A model generated the notes under the pieces. It was given only the letters and a program-made list of their open reading frames with translations, searched no databases and was not told where the DNA came from. From a beta proteobacterium CB (GTDB lineage: Bacteria > Pseudomonadota > Gammaproteobacteria > Burkholderiales > Burkholderiaceae), in NCBI GenBank assembly GCA_000342265.1, contig CP004348.1, positions 1,736,001 to 1,800,000 on the forward strand: DNA of 64,000 nt, in the 5' to 3' direction. Position 1 is the stretch's first letter, and the number at the start of each line of letters is the position of its first letter. Position numbers and translations under genes: made by a program. Positions 30,693-39,884 of this stretch are shown in pieces.

Positions 30693-31730
30693 ATGAATCG
30701 TATTCTGATCATCGCCCCCAACTGGATTGGTGATGCAGTAATGTCCCAGCCCCTGCTGGCGAATCTCAAATCTATTTACCCGAAGTCTCAAATTGATGTT
30801 TTAGCAAGCCCTTGGGTTGCACCGATTTATCGCGCCTGCGCAGAAGTTCATCAAGTCATTGATGCACGCTTAGAACACCAGCAATTGCAATGGAGCTTAC
30901 GCAAGCAACTCGCAAAGCAACTGGAATTAAATCAATATAACGCATGCTTCGTTCTACCCAATAGCTTAAAATCTGCCCTTATTCCTTGGCTTGCCAATAT
31001 TCCTCTACGCATTGGTTATCGCGGAGAGATGCGCTTTGGACTGATTAACCTTGCCTTAGACAATCCAAGCAAGATTGATCGCCCTCCGATGGCAAGTCAT
31101 TACCTTGCACTCTGCAATGTCATGGATCATCCAGAAGAGATTGATACTAGCAAGCCCCCTGATCCTAAGCTCAATACCTCTCCTGTAGCCAAGCTTTCAG
31201 TCAGCAACAAACTACATGCAGCTACGATTAACGAAAAATCGATCTATGTACTTTGTCCAGGCGCTGAGTACGGCGCAACAAAACGCTGGCCTACTGAGCA
31301 CTTCGCTAGCCTTGCGCAGCACTTAATTAACAATGAACCAAATGCCAATATCATCCTTCTAGGCGGCAAGGGTGATCACGCATTGGGCGAGGAAATTATT
31401 TCGCAAGTGAAAAACCCTTTGCAAATTCAGAACTGGTGTGGTGAGACTTCACTGGATGAAGCAATTGCACTTATTGGTATGAGCAAGGTACTGGTCAGTA
31501 ACGATTCTGGATTAATGCATATCGGCGCCGCATTAAAGGTGCCACAGGTGGCGATCTTTGGGTCAAGTGATCCACACCACACGCCGCCACTATCTGATAA
31601 GGCTGAAGTGATTTGGCTTAACTTGCCGTGCAGTCCTTGCCACAAAAGAGAGTGCCCACTAGGGCATCTCAAATGTTTAAAAGATATTTCGCCCTCTACC
31701 GTCTTGGGTGCTATTCAAACACTTCATTAA
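30693..31730 (+). CDS. waaF: ADP-heptose:LPS heptosyltransferase II
   Basis: A 345-residue GT-B glycosyltransferase of family 9. It opens with ILIIAPNWIGDAVMSQPLLANLK, the WaaF signature, and has CPGAEYGATKRWPTEHFA and VSNDSGLMHIGAAL for ADP-heptose binding. It adds the second heptose of the LPS inner core at the cytoplasmic face of the inner membrane. It lies in the ilvE operon, 45 bp from the zinc-finger gene. Confidence 0.93.
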   Translation: MNRILIIAPNWIGDAVMSQPLLANLKSIYPKSQIDVLASPWVAPIYRACAEVHQVIDARLEHQQLQWSLRKQLAKQLELNQYNACFVLPNSLKSALIPWLANIPLRIGYRGEMRFGLINLALDNPSKIDRPPMASHYLALCNVMDHPEEIDTSKPPDPKLNTSPVAKLSVSNKLHAATINEKSIYVLCPGAEYGATKRWPTEHFASLAQHLINNEPNANIILLGGKGDHALGEEIISQVKNPLQIQNWCGETSLDEAIALIGMSKVLVSNDSGLMHIGAALKVPQVAIFGSSDPHHTPPLSDKAEVIWLNLPCSPCHKRECPLGHLKCLKDISPSTVLGAIQTLH

Positions 31731-31760
31731 TTTTGTAGCGTCATACATCGAAAGTAAGCC

Positions 31761-32195
31761 ATGCCAAAACTAGCCAGACTTTTTCATAACGCCGATGAAG
31801 TAGTGGATGCTTGGCGTGATGCCTTAAAACATCGCGATGTCAAAGGCGCTTTGGCAATTTGGCTAGATGATGACTCGATTACTTGCGTACTTCCAGAAGG
31901 TCAGCGGCTTAGTGGTCATGCAGAAATTCGAGCTGGCTTGGAGCGCCTCTTAGCTAAGCAAGCCCTCTTTTTAGAGCCAATTGCCTGCATTAGCCACTCT
32001 GTTTTAGGTGCTGCGGTCTATGACACCACTGAAGCCGTTCATCTGCGTGATGATCAAATTGAGGCTGAGTTCTTTCTCAACATCACCTTAGTGCTATTGC
32101 AAGATAGTCAAGGGTGGCGTATTGCCCACCTACATGCTAGCCACTCTACTGAAGATACCTTTGATGCACCTTCCACTCCACATGGATTACATTAA
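31761..32195 (+). CDS. NTF2-like/SnoaL-like protein
   Basis: A 144-residue protein with the cone-shaped NTF2-like pattern: an N-terminal helix NADEVVDAWRDALKHRDVKGALAIWLDDDSITCVLPEGQRLSGHAEIRAGLERLL, then strands ending GWRIAHLHAS. Such small proteins often serve as ketosteroid-isomerase-like enzymes or ligand-binding domains. No catalytic residues can be assigned. It follows waaF by 30 bp and precedes another hypothetical by 28 bp. Confidence 0.7.
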   Translation: MPKLARLFHNADEVVDAWRDALKHRDVKGALAIWLDDDSITCVLPEGQRLSGHAEIRAGLERLLAKQALFLEPIACISHSVLGAAVYDTTEAVHLRDDQIEAEFFLNITLVLLQDSQGWRIAHLHASHSTEDTFDAPSTPHGLH

Positions 32196-32223
32196 TTCGT
32201 AATGATCCACAGATTGCCATCTC

Positions 32224-32838
32224 ATGGATGAGCAAGTTCTTCGATCTCTCATTAAGTGGCCAAATGTCCCACACTGCTTTGGCTGGCTAGCATTGGATCG
32301 TCGTGGTCAATGGCGCATGCGAGATGAATTCGCACAGGCCAATCAATTAGCAGGAAGCGCTATCCAGCACACAGCCCTGAATGAATTCATTTCCAGAAAT
32401 TACGCTTGTGATTCTTTGGGTAGATATTTTTTTCAGAACGGGCCTCAAAGGGTTTTCATCACATTGGATGCCACACCATTTATCGCCCGAATTATTCCCA
32501 CTGAAAGCGGTCCTCAGCTGTTAACCCAATGTAGCACAGGGATAAAACCGCATGGTGCCTTGAGTGATGAAAAAGGTAATATTTACATTACTGGAATGAT
32601 TGCGCAATCACTCTCTGATCACATTGATAGCACGGTATTTACTAAAACAGAGTCTCTATCCGTTGCACTTCTACACGATCATGATTTAGGTCTCTTTTCG
32701 GAGCAATCTACAGTTCAAGAGGATGCTTGTAGCTTTAGAGGATCGTGGCAATGGAATGGTAAAGATTTGCCGATCGAACCCATTCACTCAATCGAACTGA
32801 GTGAGCGCTTTCACTTCGTTAAAACACCCAGCAATTAA
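32224..32838 (+). CDS. Conserved hypothetical protein
   Basis: A 204-residue soluble protein that I do not recognise. It begins MDEQVLRSLIKWPNVPHCFGWLALDRRGQWRM and has an aromatic-rich core (GRYFFQNGPQRVFITLDATPFIARI). There is no signal peptide or membrane segment. It is the last gene of the ilvE-waaF run, and its stop abuts the convergent M48 protease gene with no gap (32838/32839). No function is proposed. Confidence 0.75.
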   Translation: MDEQVLRSLIKWPNVPHCFGWLALDRRGQWRMRDEFAQANQLAGSAIQHTALNEFISRNYACDSLGRYFFQNGPQRVFITLDATPFIARIIPTESGPQLLTQCSTGIKPHGALSDEKGNIYITGMIAQSLSDHIDSTVFTKTESLSVALLHDHDLGLFSEQSTVQEDACSFRGSWQWNGKDLPIEPIHSIELSERFHFVKTPSN

Positions 32839-34557
32839 TCAGCTGGGCATATTTTTGCCCTGCTCCTTCAACTCTTCTTGATATTGCTTTTGCATTTCGC
32901 GAAGACGCGCATCAATACTGGATGCCTGATAGAAATCCGCACCACCAGAAGATCTGGCAATCTTGAGTTGCTCAATGGCAGATGGCCAAGCACCCTCAAG
33001 CGCATACTTTTCCCCAAGAGCGTAATGGCGCATTGGCACATTCTTTGCTTGGTCATAAGCATTAGATAGCATAGTCCACCACACGACCTCATTAGGCTGC
33101 AATCTTGTGCGCGCCTTTAACCAGGTAATGGCGTCATTGGTGCGACCAAGCTTGAGATAGGCATTCATCATCGCTGCTCCGGCAGCGTAGGATTGTGGGT
33201 AAGCCTTTAAAGTCACTTGAGCAATTTGTAGGGCCTCATCGCTTTTACCTCTAGCCAATGCCAACTCAGAAGCAGTAATGCCTAAAGAGAGGCTTTGCCG
33301 CACAATAGGTGATCCTGGCGCACTAGCGTTGTTAGCTAGATTGCGCGCTTGCTGTAAGTAGCTTGCAGCCTGATCAAACTTTCCCTGCTTTTGAGCTACT
33401 AACGCAAGCCCATAAAAACCTTCCATCTGCTTTCCTGGGGCTGACTGCTTACTTAAAGCCTCGAAGGTATTTTTCAAGTCATACATCTGACTCGAGTTCC
33501 CAGATTGCTCCATGCGAGCACGTGCTTTGATGAAATAAAACTCAACTGCCGTTGGTACATTTCTATTGGCGATATTACGAGCGCGATCTTGCATATCCGC
33601 AATACGATCGGTGGTCAAAGGGTGGGTACGCACATAGGATGGCACACCGCTATCCATGATGCCCGTAGCTTTTTGTAAGCGTTGAAAAAATCCTGGTGCG
33701 CCATTGACGTCATAACCACTGGCCGCCAGGATCTGAAAGCCAATACGATCAGCTTCGCGCTCAGCGTCTCTTGAATAGGAGAGTTGGTTATTCACCGCTA
33801 CTGCTTGACCACCCTGCATCAGACCAGAGGCTGCGCCTGGATTACGTGAGGCAGCTAGGGCGCCTAATAATATTCCGGCAAGGGCAATCATCGTATTGGT
33901 GGTTTGCTTATCCATTTGCCGCGCTAGATGGCGTTGCAAAACGTGGCCAGTCTCGTGACCCATCACTGAAGCAACCTCAGAGTCAGTCTCAGCGCTAACC
34001 AATAATCCCGTATGAAAGCCAATAAATCCACCGGGCAATGCAAACGCATTAATGCTGCTATCTTTAACAGCAAATACCTCAAAGTTATAAGCTCCGCTGC
34101 CCTGCTCATTAGCACCACCCAATTGCAAACGTTTTGCAGCTTGCAGTAAGCGTCGCTCCATTTGATTCAGAAAATCATAGATCGGTAAATCATTCGAATA
34201 ATCTGCATCCGGACGAATTTGGCGCATGATCATCTCGCCGTATTTTTTCTCATCCATGCGACTTAAGCTATCGCCACCAGGATCGCCCATATCCGGGAGA
34301 ACAAAGCTTGGTTGGATTTGGGGTGTATTACGTGATGGTAAATTCGAAGAGCGAGCATCAGGTGACTGAACTGCCCTACCCAAGTTCTGCAAAGCTGCTG
34401 ACTCACCTTGAACCGATACATCCCCCGTCACCAAGGAAGGCGCAGGTCCTGCAGCATAGACTAAACCTGCACTGGGACAAGCTAAGCTCAGAATAAGTTG
34501 GCCAGCCAAAATTCGCCTAAATAGCGATGATTTTTGTGATGTCTTTATGACTTGCAT
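32839..34557 (-). CDS. bepA: Periplasmic M48-family metalloprotease with TPR repeats (BepA-like)
   Basis: A 572-residue precursor. It has a signal peptide (to about VYAAG, residue 35), an M48 peptidase domain with [17 protein letters not shown] as the HExxH zinc site, and a C-terminal half of TPR-like helices from about residue 350. BepA/YfgC proteins degrade or help assemble outer-membrane proteins such as LptD. Its start is only 23 bp from the divergent moaC start, so the two promoters must overlap the coding ends. The symbol rests on domain order only. Confidence 0.85.
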   Translation of the reverse strand: MQVIKTSQKSSLFRRILAGQLILSLACPSAGLVYAAGPAPSLVTGDVSVQGESAALQNLGRAVQSPDARSSNLPSRNTPQIQPSFVLPDMGDPGGDSLSRMDEKKYGEMIMRQIRPDADYSNDLPIYDFLNQMERRLLQAAKRLQLGGANEQGSGAYNFEVFAVKDSSINAFALPGGFIGFHTGLLVSAETDSEVASVMGHETGHVLQRHLARQMDKQTTNTMIALAGILLGALAASRNPGAASGLMQGGQAVAVNNQLSYSRDAEREADRIGFQILAASGYDVNGAPGFFQRLQKATGIMDSGVPSYVRTHPLTTDRIADMQDRARNIANRNVPTAVEFYFIKARARMEQSGNSSQMYDLKNTFEALSKQSAPGKQMEGFYGLALVAQKQGKFDQAASYLQQARNLANNASAPGSPIVRQSLSLGITASELALARGKSDEALQIAQVTLKAYPQSYAAGAAMMNAYLKLGRTNDAITWLKARTRLQPNEVVWWTMLSNAYDQAKNVPMRHYALGEKYALEGAWPSAIEQLKIARSSGGADFYQASSIDARLREMQKQYQEELKEQGKNMPS

Positions 34558-34580
34558 CCCTATATGGTAAAACCTATTCC

Positions 34581-35060
34581 ATGAACAAACTAACTCATTT
34601 TGATGCCAGTGGCCAAGCCCATATGGTCAATGTTGGAGACAAGCCCAATACCCATCGGATTGCCATTGCTACAGGCAAGATCACCATGCTTCCAGAGACC
34701 TTCAGCATGATCGAGGCAGGCACTCATAAAAAAGGGGATGTTCTGGGTATTGCCAGAATTGCAGGTATTCAGGCATCCAAAAAGACGTCGGACCTGATAC
34801 CGCTTTGTCACCCGCTAGCCCTTACACATGTGAGCCTGGAATTTACTCTCAATAAAGATAGCAGCAGCATTACCTGCCAAGTCAGGGCCGAGACCACTGG
34901 CCCAACTGGCGTGGAAATGGAAGCCCTTACTGCAGTTCAAGTAGCCTTACTCACCATCTACGATATGGCGAAAGCTGTTGATAGAGGCATGGTGATGGGT
35001 GATGTCCATCTACTGGAGAAGAGTGGCGGGAAGTCTGGGGAATGGAAAGCGACTGAGTAG
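34581..35060 (+). CDS. moaC: Cyclic pyranopterin monophosphate synthase (MoaC), 3' end supplied by an integrative element
   Basis: A 159-residue MoaC with [37 protein letters not shown] and [31 protein letters not shown]. It makes cyclic pyranopterin phosphate in molybdenum-cofactor synthesis. The last 139 bp before 35047 occur again unchanged at 39885-40023, where the frame ends GEWKA-stop instead of GEWKATE-stop. The gene is therefore intact, but its last few codons probably came with the element inserted directly downstream. No terminator follows before the integrase. Confidence 0.95.
   Translation: MNKLTHFDASGQAHMVNVGDKPNTHRIAIATGKITMLPETFSMIEAGTHKKGDVLGIARIAGIQASKKTSDLIPLCHPLALTHVSLEFTLNKDSSSITCQVRAETTGPTGVEMEALTAVQVALLTIYDMAKAVDRGMVMGDVHLLEKSGGKSGEWKATE
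34909..35047 (+). repeat. Left boundary repeat (attL-like) of the integrative element, inside moaC
   Basis: 139 bp identical base for base to 39885-40023, in the same orientation, 4,976 bp apart. The copy is in frame as the moaC C-terminal coding sequence. Sequence continues into the integrase gene 88 bp later. A long, perfect repeat bounding an integrase fits site-specific integration into a gene end, with the element carrying a replacement end. Confidence 0.93.
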
Positions 35061-35102
35061 TCACTAACAATTCCAAAGCCAACGACATGTAACTTTAAGT
35101 CC

Positions 35103-35120
35103 TGTCCAAATCTTGTCCAA
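35103..35120 (+). repeat. Left TGTCCAA doublet, probable integrase arm-type sites
   Basis: Two TGTCCAA heptamers repeat with an 11-bp period, about one helical turn, between the left boundary repeat and the integrase ATG. The 23 bp from 35103 match 39830-39852 at 21 positions. Position just inside each end and same orientation suggest binding sites for the integrase N-terminal domain. Confidence 0.6.
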
Positions 35121-35134
35121 ATGAAGGATAAGAA

Positions 35135-36118
35135 ATGGCATCAATTCGATTTAGAAGTAATAAGTGGCAAGCACGAGTCTCTCGCAAGGGAGAGCAATCC
35201 CTAGTTAAAACTTTTCAGACCAGAGAAGATGCTGAGAAGTGGGCAAGAAGCATCGAGGTTAAATGGGATAAAGGCACTTACCAAAATACCCATCAAGCAC
35301 AAAAGACTAGCTTTGGGGAACTTATTGAGAGATATCTAAGAGAAGTGACGCCTCTCATGCGAGGGGCTCAGGCAGACACCATCCGTCTTAAATCAATCCT
35401 TAGAAGACCTATCGCCAAGGTAAATATTCTGCAACTCAATAGCAGTCGTATTGCTAAATACCGAGATGAACGATTGACAGAAATTGCACCCGGTACAGTA
35501 GTCAGGGAGTTAGCCTACTTCTCTTCAATAATTAATCATGCCCGCAGAGAATGGGGAATTAATATTCCCAATCCCGTACTATCCATTAGAAAGCCAGCGC
35601 AGCCCCAAGGAAGAAATCGGGTGCTTTCACATGATGAAGAACGAATCCTTCTGCAGGCTTGCGAACCTAAAGCAAATCGCAATATCTATACAAGACCATT
35701 TGTCATTCTTGCTTTAGAAACTGCAATGCGTAGAGGTGAGATATTGAGTCTTCGCTGGGAAAACATCGACTATTTAAAAAGAACTGCATATCTACAGCTT
35801 ACTAAGAATGGTGAATCACGCACTGTACCGCTATCCACAAGAGCTGTTGAGACCTTACAGGCGCTTCCTGTAAGTATTGACGGAAGGGTGCTTCCCATCA
35901 ACTTTGCAGCGTTAGAAACTAACTTTAAAAGAGCCAGAGATAGGGCTGAACTAAGAGACCTCAGAATCCATGATTTGCGGCATACAGCTATTACCCGCCT
36001 TGCAGAAAGACTACCGAACCTCATTGAACTATCAGCGGTGTCGGGACATAAAAGCCTAGCAATGCTTAAGCGTTACTACCACCCTCGAGCTGAGGACATA
36101 GCAAGAAAGCTGGCTTAA
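35135..36118 (+). CDS. Tyrosine recombinase / integrase of the moaC element
   Basis: A 327-residue tyrosine recombinase. The N-terminal arm-binding domain is SIRFRSNKWQARVSRKGEQ...AEKWARSIE (1-60), then a core-binding domain (65-160) and a catalytic domain. Catalytic residues visible: Arg in TAMRRGE, Lys in TKNGESR, HxxR in HDLRHTA, His305 in SGHKSL and Tyr314 in LKRYYHP. It presumably catalyses integration at the moaC end and excision. It lies immediately downstream of moaC with no terminator between, so moaC transcription may read into it. No excisionase gene was found. Confidence 0.93.
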   Translation: MASIRFRSNKWQARVSRKGEQSLVKTFQTREDAEKWARSIEVKWDKGTYQNTHQAQKTSFGELIERYLREVTPLMRGAQADTIRLKSILRRPIAKVNILQLNSSRIAKYRDERLTEIAPGTVVRELAYFSSIINHARREWGINIPNPVLSIRKPAQPQGRNRVLSHDEERILLQACEPKANRNIYTRPFVILALETAMRRGEILSLRWENIDYLKRTAYLQLTKNGESRTVPLSTRAVETLQALPVSIDGRVLPINFAALETNFKRARDRAELRDLRIHDLRHTAITRLAERLPNLIELSAVSGHKSLAMLKRYYHPRAEDIARKLA

Positions 36119-36246
36119 AAAAACAGATGCGTATGCCTGAAAAGCAACCTGTGAAGAGATAAAGTAAGAACGAATAACTGTAATTTATGGATTAATAATA
36201 AGACCAAGAAGTAACCTATAAACAAGATGATAGAAGATAAGAAACC

Positions 36247-37566
36247 ATGACTAAGAAGCAATTAAGCTCTAGCGTGTACACCTCCAATAAACCAGTCAAA
36301 ATAGCCCTTTTAGAGGAGGAGAATAGCCATCAATTAACAGCCAATCTAATGCAGCAGCCGCTTCCCCATAATGATGATTCGACAGCTATTCAACTATATA
36401 AACTAAGTGATTTTGGGCTTCGTAAGAGTCAAATTGGAATCCTTTTAGAGGGTGTACTACCTCTAGTGGTCAAATCAACAAGAGCGACAGATATAAGCCT
36501 TTATAGGCAGAATCTAAGACATATTGTCTTTGCCTTAGTTGCCTCTGTTTATAGACAAGAGTGGCTTGCAATTTCCACTCGAGATATCCACTACAGGTCA
36601 GATGCAAGACTTGGAAAGCTGGGGTTTAGTCGTAGACGAATTCAGAGAATCCTAGAAGTTCTGATTGCTGAGGGATATGCCATTGCTGGGAGAGTTGGTT
36701 ACAGACACTTGGGCGACCCATCACTTAGCAAGTGCAGTCAATACTTCGCAACAGCAAAACTAATGGAATACTTCTCGGGATGTCTTTACGAATTTCAGTC
36801 CGAAATGTTGCTCGACAGTTATCACGAATTTAATGACTTTCCAGAGGTCACAATTCCTGCCATAGACATGTATTCCAAGAACGAAGCTCTACTGAAAGAG
36901 TACAACCGCTTTATGGCGGACCATTGGTGGGCGAAGAAAGGTCCAACTACTCGCAGTTTTAGTAAAAATTTAGAGCGAGGTGGAAGGGTTAATACTGCCT
37001 ATCAAACCATCGTAAATCGCAGATTACCAATAAGAGAAAGAACCTTACTAGATGGAGAAAGAATTGCTGAGCCAGACTTCTCAGCAAATCACCTACGACT
37101 CTCTGCAGCCCTTTTAGGAGAGCAGATGCCTGATGACCCTTACGATGCGATAACGACTGCCACAGGAGCGACTAGACAACAAGCAAAGGGCTTTATTACA
37201 AGAGTTCTTGGGTGCGTCTCTATTCGTCAAAAGGGTGGACAAATAAAATCACTCTATCAGCCAAATAAAGATGGGTTAACCGCAGATTTATATAGAAGCC
37301 TCTTGCATGCGTTCTACAGAGAATATCCATGGCTGGAGTCCCAGCAGGTCTTTTATAACGACACTGGGGCAAGAATGCAGTTACTGGAGGGTGAAATTGC
37401 GTTAAAAATGTTTCGCTGGGCTATTGATACCAATACACCGTTAATTTCGGTGCATGACAGCTTTGCGTGCAAGTGGTATCACGAACAACATGTTTGGGAG
37501 GCAATGCAAGAATTTTGGATAGAAACTGTTAATAAGAAAAAAGACAAGTCAATTACTAGCCTTTAA
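36247..37566 (+). CDS. Polymerase-like protein with A-family palm motifs, function unknown
   Basis: A 439-residue protein. The N-terminal half includes a winged-helix-like stretch (about 110-150: LGKLGFSRRRIQRILEVLIAEGYAIAGRV). The C-terminal half carries three motifs in the order of family A polymerases: EPDFSANHLRLSAALLG (Asp277, motif A), RQQAKGFI (Arg310, Lys314, motif B) and SVHDSF (His403-Asp404, motif C). GGRVNTAYQ...R..LLDGE precedes motif A, as in a family of uncharacterised mobile-element proteins I recall. There is no exonuclease domain and the length is far below Pol I. It could be a replication or repair polymerase of the element. Activity is inferred from motifs only. Confidence 0.7.
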   Translation: MTKKQLSSSVYTSNKPVKIALLEEENSHQLTANLMQQPLPHNDDSTAIQLYKLSDFGLRKSQIGILLEGVLPLVVKSTRATDISLYRQNLRHIVFALVASVYRQEWLAISTRDIHYRSDARLGKLGFSRRRIQRILEVLIAEGYAIAGRVGYRHLGDPSLSKCSQYFATAKLMEYFSGCLYEFQSEMLLDSYHEFNDFPEVTIPAIDMYSKNEALLKEYNRFMADHWWAKKGPTTRSFSKNLERGGRVNTAYQTIVNRRLPIRERTLLDGERIAEPDFSANHLRLSAALLGEQMPDDPYDAITTATGATRQQAKGFITRVLGCVSIRQKGGQIKSLYQPNKDGLTADLYRSLLHAFYREYPWLESQQVFYNDTGARMQLLEGEIALKMFRWAIDTNTPLISVHDSFACKWYHEQHVWEAMQEFWIETVNKKKDKSITSL

Positions 37567-37652
37567 ATTTCATGCAACTTTTATCTGCATCTTGTATCAA
37601 CGAACTTACCACCCAAATCTATAGATGTGCAATTTAATTACTCTTAATCTGC

Positions 37653-39503
37653 CTATAAACCCACCGTATAAGTCGCCATCACAGTCGTTGTAGATACGGC
37701 TTGGAATGGTTCTTGACGATAGATACCAGTTACTCCTAAGCGTTGATTCTTTTCAATGTCGTAGTAAGCACCAATAGAAGCTGTTGGACGAGTCTTAACG
37801 GGATTAGGGTTAAAGTTCACTGGAGTTAATCCAGCAACACCTGTTGCTGAGTAAGAGCCATTGGCTGTATTAGTATCAGCCTCTACACCAGCACTAGCAA
37901 ACAGAGTAGTTTGGGGGATACCTCTGTATTTAGCTTCTGCACCAGCTAAAGCTGTAGTGGCATTGATATTGAGTTGTCCATAAGTTAAAGGTGCAGTAAC
38001 CGAGCTTGAGGTCGCTTCTGTATAGCCACCCAGATTGTTCTGGGTATAACGAATACCAGCATAAGGTGATACGACAACATCTTCGATTGCACCAAAACCA
38101 TATTTAGCAATTACTTGAGCACCTTGACTGGTTAAGTTAGAGCCACCAATACCGGCTTCAGAAGTTCCCACTACTTGACGAGTCACAGTTGCACTCTTTT
38201 GACCGTAAGCAACTGATACCTTCACTTCTGCTCCTACTCCATCAGGGCGCTCGCTCCAAACACTAAATAAACCCAGCAGTGGAGTGTTATTGCCCAATTG
38301 AACTGTTCCCGGACCACTGACTGATAAGTTCTGGTCTGTATAAGCACCGATGCGAGAATTATTTTTATCAAAACGATAAGAGGCAATCAATAAGCCGCTA
38401 GTGTTATTAATGCCTTGAGCTTGCACTGTCGTGTTGCGACCACCAGCAGATACGCAAACACCATTCTTATCAAAAACAGGGCAGTCATAAGTAAAGCTAT
38501 TAACCATTACCGAGTTTTGAAGTGTGAAAGTACCTTGAAGGACAGAGGCGGTATTGATTAAAGAAGTTTGAGTGTCCATGGTTGATGCCCCAGTTACAAC
38601 TAAGTCCCAGATACTTCCAGATGAGTTATTTAGCACCCAAGTAAAGCCGTTGTAATTACCTTGAGTAGCGCCCGTTAAATTACTAGCACTAATACCCGAC
38701 AAAACCGAGCTGTAAGTTCCTTTGGCTAAAACACTTGTACTGTAAATTCCAAAAGTAGATGAGCCTGATGGACTTGTTACTGCAAGCTGTCCGTAGTGCG
38801 TTAAACCTTGAACAATGATGTTGTAGTTTGTTGGAAGATTGCGTCCATAAGTTAATGCGGTTGTTGTTGCAGTAGAGCTATTTCCACCTTGAGCATTATT
38901 CAGGACAGTAATAGTGCCAAAGTTTCTAATTCCAGATTGCCCAACTATTGAGCCGGTATTTGTGATGGTGCTAATTGTGCGGTTATTATTGTTATAAACT
39001 CCTGCTGAGTTGAGTTGATTGCCGCCACTAATTGACCCTGAGTTAATCAAGTTGGCTAACGAACCATTATTGATAACTCCATTGCCGCCCGTACTTGAAA
39101 TCGTTCCGCTGTTACTGAATGTCTCAAGAATATTTGCGTTGCTGATACTTGCTTGAGTGCCGTTGTTATAGATTGAACCTAAATTGGTGATTGACTGCAC
39201 ACTCGAACCAGTGGCGTTAATGCCAAAACCAGTTGTATTAACCGTAATAGTTCCGCTATTGGTGGCGGTCGAGCCGCTGCCAGAGATGGTGACCGCCGTT
39301 CCTGTCGTAGTAAGCGTTACGCCAGAATTAACTGAGACCACACAATCAGCAGTTCCGTCGTCACTGACAGCTGTTGTGCTATTTGCTGAGACTTCAATTG
39401 GACATGCTGCAAATGCCGCCTTTAGAAATATACAGTTGATAGCAAGAAATAAAGTTAAACGAAAAGATACCTTTGATAATTTCACGAGGTTTATATTCCG
39501 CAT
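37653..39503 (-). CDS. Autotransporter-like outer-membrane protein carried by the element
   Basis: A 616-residue protein. It has a signal peptide (hydrophobic stretch ending KAAFAA, about residue 32) and a Ser/Thr/Asn/Gly-rich passenger with repeating TNSGTI/NSGSI turns typical of a beta-helix (about 35-300). The C-terminal beta-barrel (about 360-616) has alternating aromatic strands such as VVSPYAGIRYTQNNLGGYTE and ends TVMATYTVGL. It is presumably displayed on the cell surface, where it may act in adhesion or protection. It converges on the polymerase-like gene, 86 bp away, and is the only apparent cargo of the element. Confidence 0.85.
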   Translation of the reverse strand: MRNINLVKLSKVSFRLTLFLAINCIFLKAAFAACPIEVSANSTTAVSDDGTADCVVSVNSGVTLTTTGTAVTISGSGSTATNSGTITVNTTGFGINATGSSVQSITNLGSIYNNGTQASISNANILETFSNSGTISSTGGNGVINNGSLANLINSGSISGGNQLNSAGVYNNNNRTISTITNTGSIVGQSGIRNFGTITVLNNAQGGNSSTATTTALTYGRNLPTNYNIIVQGLTHYGQLAVTSPSGSSTFGIYSTSVLAKGTYSSVLSGISASNLTGATQGNYNGFTWVLNNSSGSIWDLVVTGASTMDTQTSLINTASVLQGTFTLQNSVMVNSFTYDCPVFDKNGVCVSAGGRNTTVQAQGINNTSGLLIASYRFDKNNSRIGAYTDQNLSVSGPGTVQLGNNTPLLGLFSVWSERPDGVGAEVKVSVAYGQKSATVTRQVVGTSEAGIGGSNLTSQGAQVIAKYGFGAIEDVVVSPYAGIRYTQNNLGGYTEATSSSVTAPLTYGQLNINATTALAGAEAKYRGIPQTTLFASAGVEADTNTANGSYSATGVAGLTPVNFNPNPVKTRPTASIGAYYDIEKNQRLGVTGIYRQEPFQAVSTTTVMATYTVGL

Positions 39504-39518
39504 CCGTCAGGTTACTCA

Positions 39519-39546
39519 GCCGCTAAAGGGAAATTGGCTTTACGGC
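39519..39546 (-). promoter_or_regulatory. Structured 5' leader hairpin of the autotransporter gene
   Basis: In the leader read on the reverse strand, GCCGTAAAG pairs with CTTTAGCGGC (one bulge) across a 9-base loop, 16-43 bases before the ATG at 39503. The downstream GAGTAACCTGACGG adds further pairing potential. It could control translation. A faint likeness to the cyclic-di-GMP-I riboswitch core (GCAAAGCC and TAGC...CCG blocks) was noticed, but it is too weak to name it. Confidence 0.35.
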
Positions 39547-39829
39547 TAATATTTTCAAAACCTAATTATGCCGATACCTTAGTACAAATCTACTATATTG
39601 GGCTAAATAGTCATGAAATTTGCGGCTCTCATGGCAGATGTTGTCTTTGACCAACAGCCAGAATCGGTTGCGATTCCAACTTACTTCTATAAATAGTTTT
39701 TAGTCTTTTGTGGAGACGGGGCGCTACAACAATAAATTCTTTATTCACCAACACCACCCCCCCGTATTCGCTTTTACTGACACTTACAGAAGTTCAGAGT
39801 TGAGTTATATTTATTTCGTTTGGAAGCTC
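39547..39829. other. Non-coding stretch between autotransporter leader and right element end
   Basis: About 280 AT-rich bases with no gene I can support. They must hold the autotransporter promoter (reverse strand), but no convincing -35/-10 pair stands out. It includes a short poly-C run near 39756-39766. The stretch belongs to the integrative element. Confidence 0.5.
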
Positions 39830-39847
39830 TGTCCAAATGTTGTCCAA
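39830..39847 (+). repeat. Right TGTCCAA doublet, probable integrase arm-type sites
   Basis: TGTCCAA twice at 11-bp spacing, 37 bp before the right boundary repeat, in the same orientation as the left doublet at 35103-35120. The extended 23-bp words differ at two positions only. Conservation at both inner ends supports a role in recombination. Confidence 0.6.
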
Positions 39848-39884
39848 GTGAAATTAAAGATTTAGACAAGATTGAAGTTGCAAA

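Noticed and set aside
39184-39549. 121-codon open frame opposite the autotransporter N-terminus
   Set aside because: The antisense of a low-complexity Thr/Ser/Gly passenger produces Val/Pro-rich frames. There is no start context or domain.
35061-39884. Insertion sequence or prophage
   Set aside because: There is no transposase and no terminal inverted repeats of IS type. No capsid, terminase, tail or lysis gene is present either.
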